Shown piece after piece: positions 63,435 to 64,000 of a stretch of DNA of 64,000 nucleotides; position 1 is the first letter of the stretch, and each line of letters opens with the position of its first letter. Source of the stretch: Ga0077548 sp035440445 (GTDB lineage Bacteria > Pseudomonadota > Alphaproteobacteria > Rhizobiales > Xanthobacteraceae). The position numbers and the translations under genes are program-made. The notes under the pieces were generated by a model. That model was not told where the DNA came from. It did not search any database and was given only the letters and a program-made list of their open reading frames with translations. The stretch covers positions 124,001 to 188,000 of the forward strand of contig DAORMJ010000002.1 of assembly GCA_035440445.1 (NCBI GenBank), read 5' to 3'.

Positions 63435-64000
63435 CTAGGGTACGAGAACCGTCCGCCCGATCGTTCTGCCGTGATGCAGATCCTCCAGCGCCGCATTCGC
63501 TTCCGCGAGCGGGCGGGTATGCACCGGGATCGGCGCGACCTTGCCGCCGCGCACCAGCGCCAGCATTTGCTTCGCTTCGGCAAGCGAGCCGACATAATTG
63601 CCGACCAGCGAAACGCCTTTCAGCGGCAGCACCGGCACCGAAAGCGGCATCTCGCCGCCGATGAGTCCGGAGACGACGAGCGTGCCGCCTTTTGCCAGCA
63701 CGCCCAAGCCGAGCGCTGCCGACTTGTCCGAACCGACGAAGTCGATCGCGCCAAGGACGCCGCCGCCACTCGCTGCCATGATTTCTTTCCGCGCCGCCTT
63801 GTCGGCGGGATCGAAAGCTCCCGCCGCACCATTGGCAAGCGCATGTTCGCGCTTTTTCGGATCGATCTCGACCACGATCGGCTTGTGCGGCGAACGCGCC
63901 TTCAAGAATGAAAAGCCCATCATGCCGACGCCGCCAAGGCCGATGATGAGGGCCGGTCCGCGCTCCGCGAGTGCGCCAAGTTTCGCGATCGCGGAATAGG
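63435..64000 (-). CDS. Zinc-dependent alcohol dehydrogenase, 5' end cut off
   Basis: The frame is open to the right edge, so only the C-terminal 188 or so residues are present. The Rossmann motif is ALIIGLGGVGMMGFSFL, followed by EIDPKKREHALANGA, DFVGSDKSAALGL and SGLIGGEMPLSVP. This is the cofactor domain of medium-chain dehydrogenases. The catalytic zinc domain is outside the window. Its stop lies five bases after the gmk stop, convergent with it. Confidence 0.9.
   Translation of the reverse strand, partial: YSAIAKLGALAERGPALIIGLGGVGMMGFSFLKARSPHKPIVVEIDPKKREHALANGAAGAFDPADKAARKEIMAASGGGVLGAIDFVGSDKSAALGLGVLAKGGTLVVSGLIGGEMPLSVPVLPLKGVSLVGNYVGSLAEAKQMLALVRGGKVAPIPVHTRPLAEANAALEDLHHGRTIGRTVLVP

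Overview
The window is a 64 kb piece of a GC-rich alphaproteobacterial chromosome. The gene content (DUF883/YqjE pair, YcjX-YcjF, CvpA-PurF, a rhizobial-style fabD-fabG-acpP-fabF-mltG-yicC-gmk run, S6-S18-L9 with long extensions) and the palindromic spacer repeats point to Hyphomicrobiales, probably near Nitrobacteraceae/Xanthobacteraceae. This placement is inferred from gene families and order, not from a marker-gene comparison.

Layout. 1-4.7 kb: a glycosyltransferase cut by the left edge, small membrane proteins, tRNA-Gln(CTG), a YqjE/YqjD-like pair and an AI-2E family transporter. 4.9-13.2 kb: Ppx/GppA phosphatase with rlmE, a DHA2 MFS exporter, an intradiol dioxygenase with a GMC oxidoreductase, a repeat-rich spacer, a zinc-ribbon DUF4145 gene and an enoyl-CoA hydratase. 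13.4-23.2 kb: guaB, secreted and membrane proteins, two tandem MAPEG proteins, an MTA/SAH nucleosidase, an RsmB-like methyltransferase, a divergent Aat-like transferase, then guaA followed by a small AT-rich islet. 23.2-30.4 kb: small enzymes, then a four-gene catabolic operon (StyA-like monooxygenase, EthD protein, flavin reductase, aldehyde dehydrogenase) read away from a LysR regulator and closed by a strong terminator. 30.4-46.2 kb: housekeeping genes (prfC, panB, der, purF, two cvpA-like genes, radA) with an OmpA protein, a ROK kinase and a TrxR-like flavoprotein. 46.3-56.7 kb: a secreted lectin-like protein, ycjX-ycjF, an orphan HNH-like gene, alr, dnaB, and the rpsF-rpsR-DUF2232-rplI operon. 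57-63.4 kb: the fatty acid synthesis cluster with mltG, yicC and gmk; an alcohol dehydrogenase is cut by the right edge.

The main unusual feature is the islet after guaA. The last 13 codons and stop of guaA recur 865 bp downstream with synonymous differences, as expected if an element integrated into the guaA 3' end and carried its own copy of the tail. The only gene between the copies has a pattern resembling the PD-(D/E)XK nuclease core. Also notable are two further accessory genes (Zn-ribbon/HEPN-like DUF4145; HNH-like CxxC protein), the StyA/StyB-type operon without a visible epoxide isomerase, and palindromic repeats in several intergenic spacers. No CRISPR array, rRNA, complete insertion sequence or integrase was seen.
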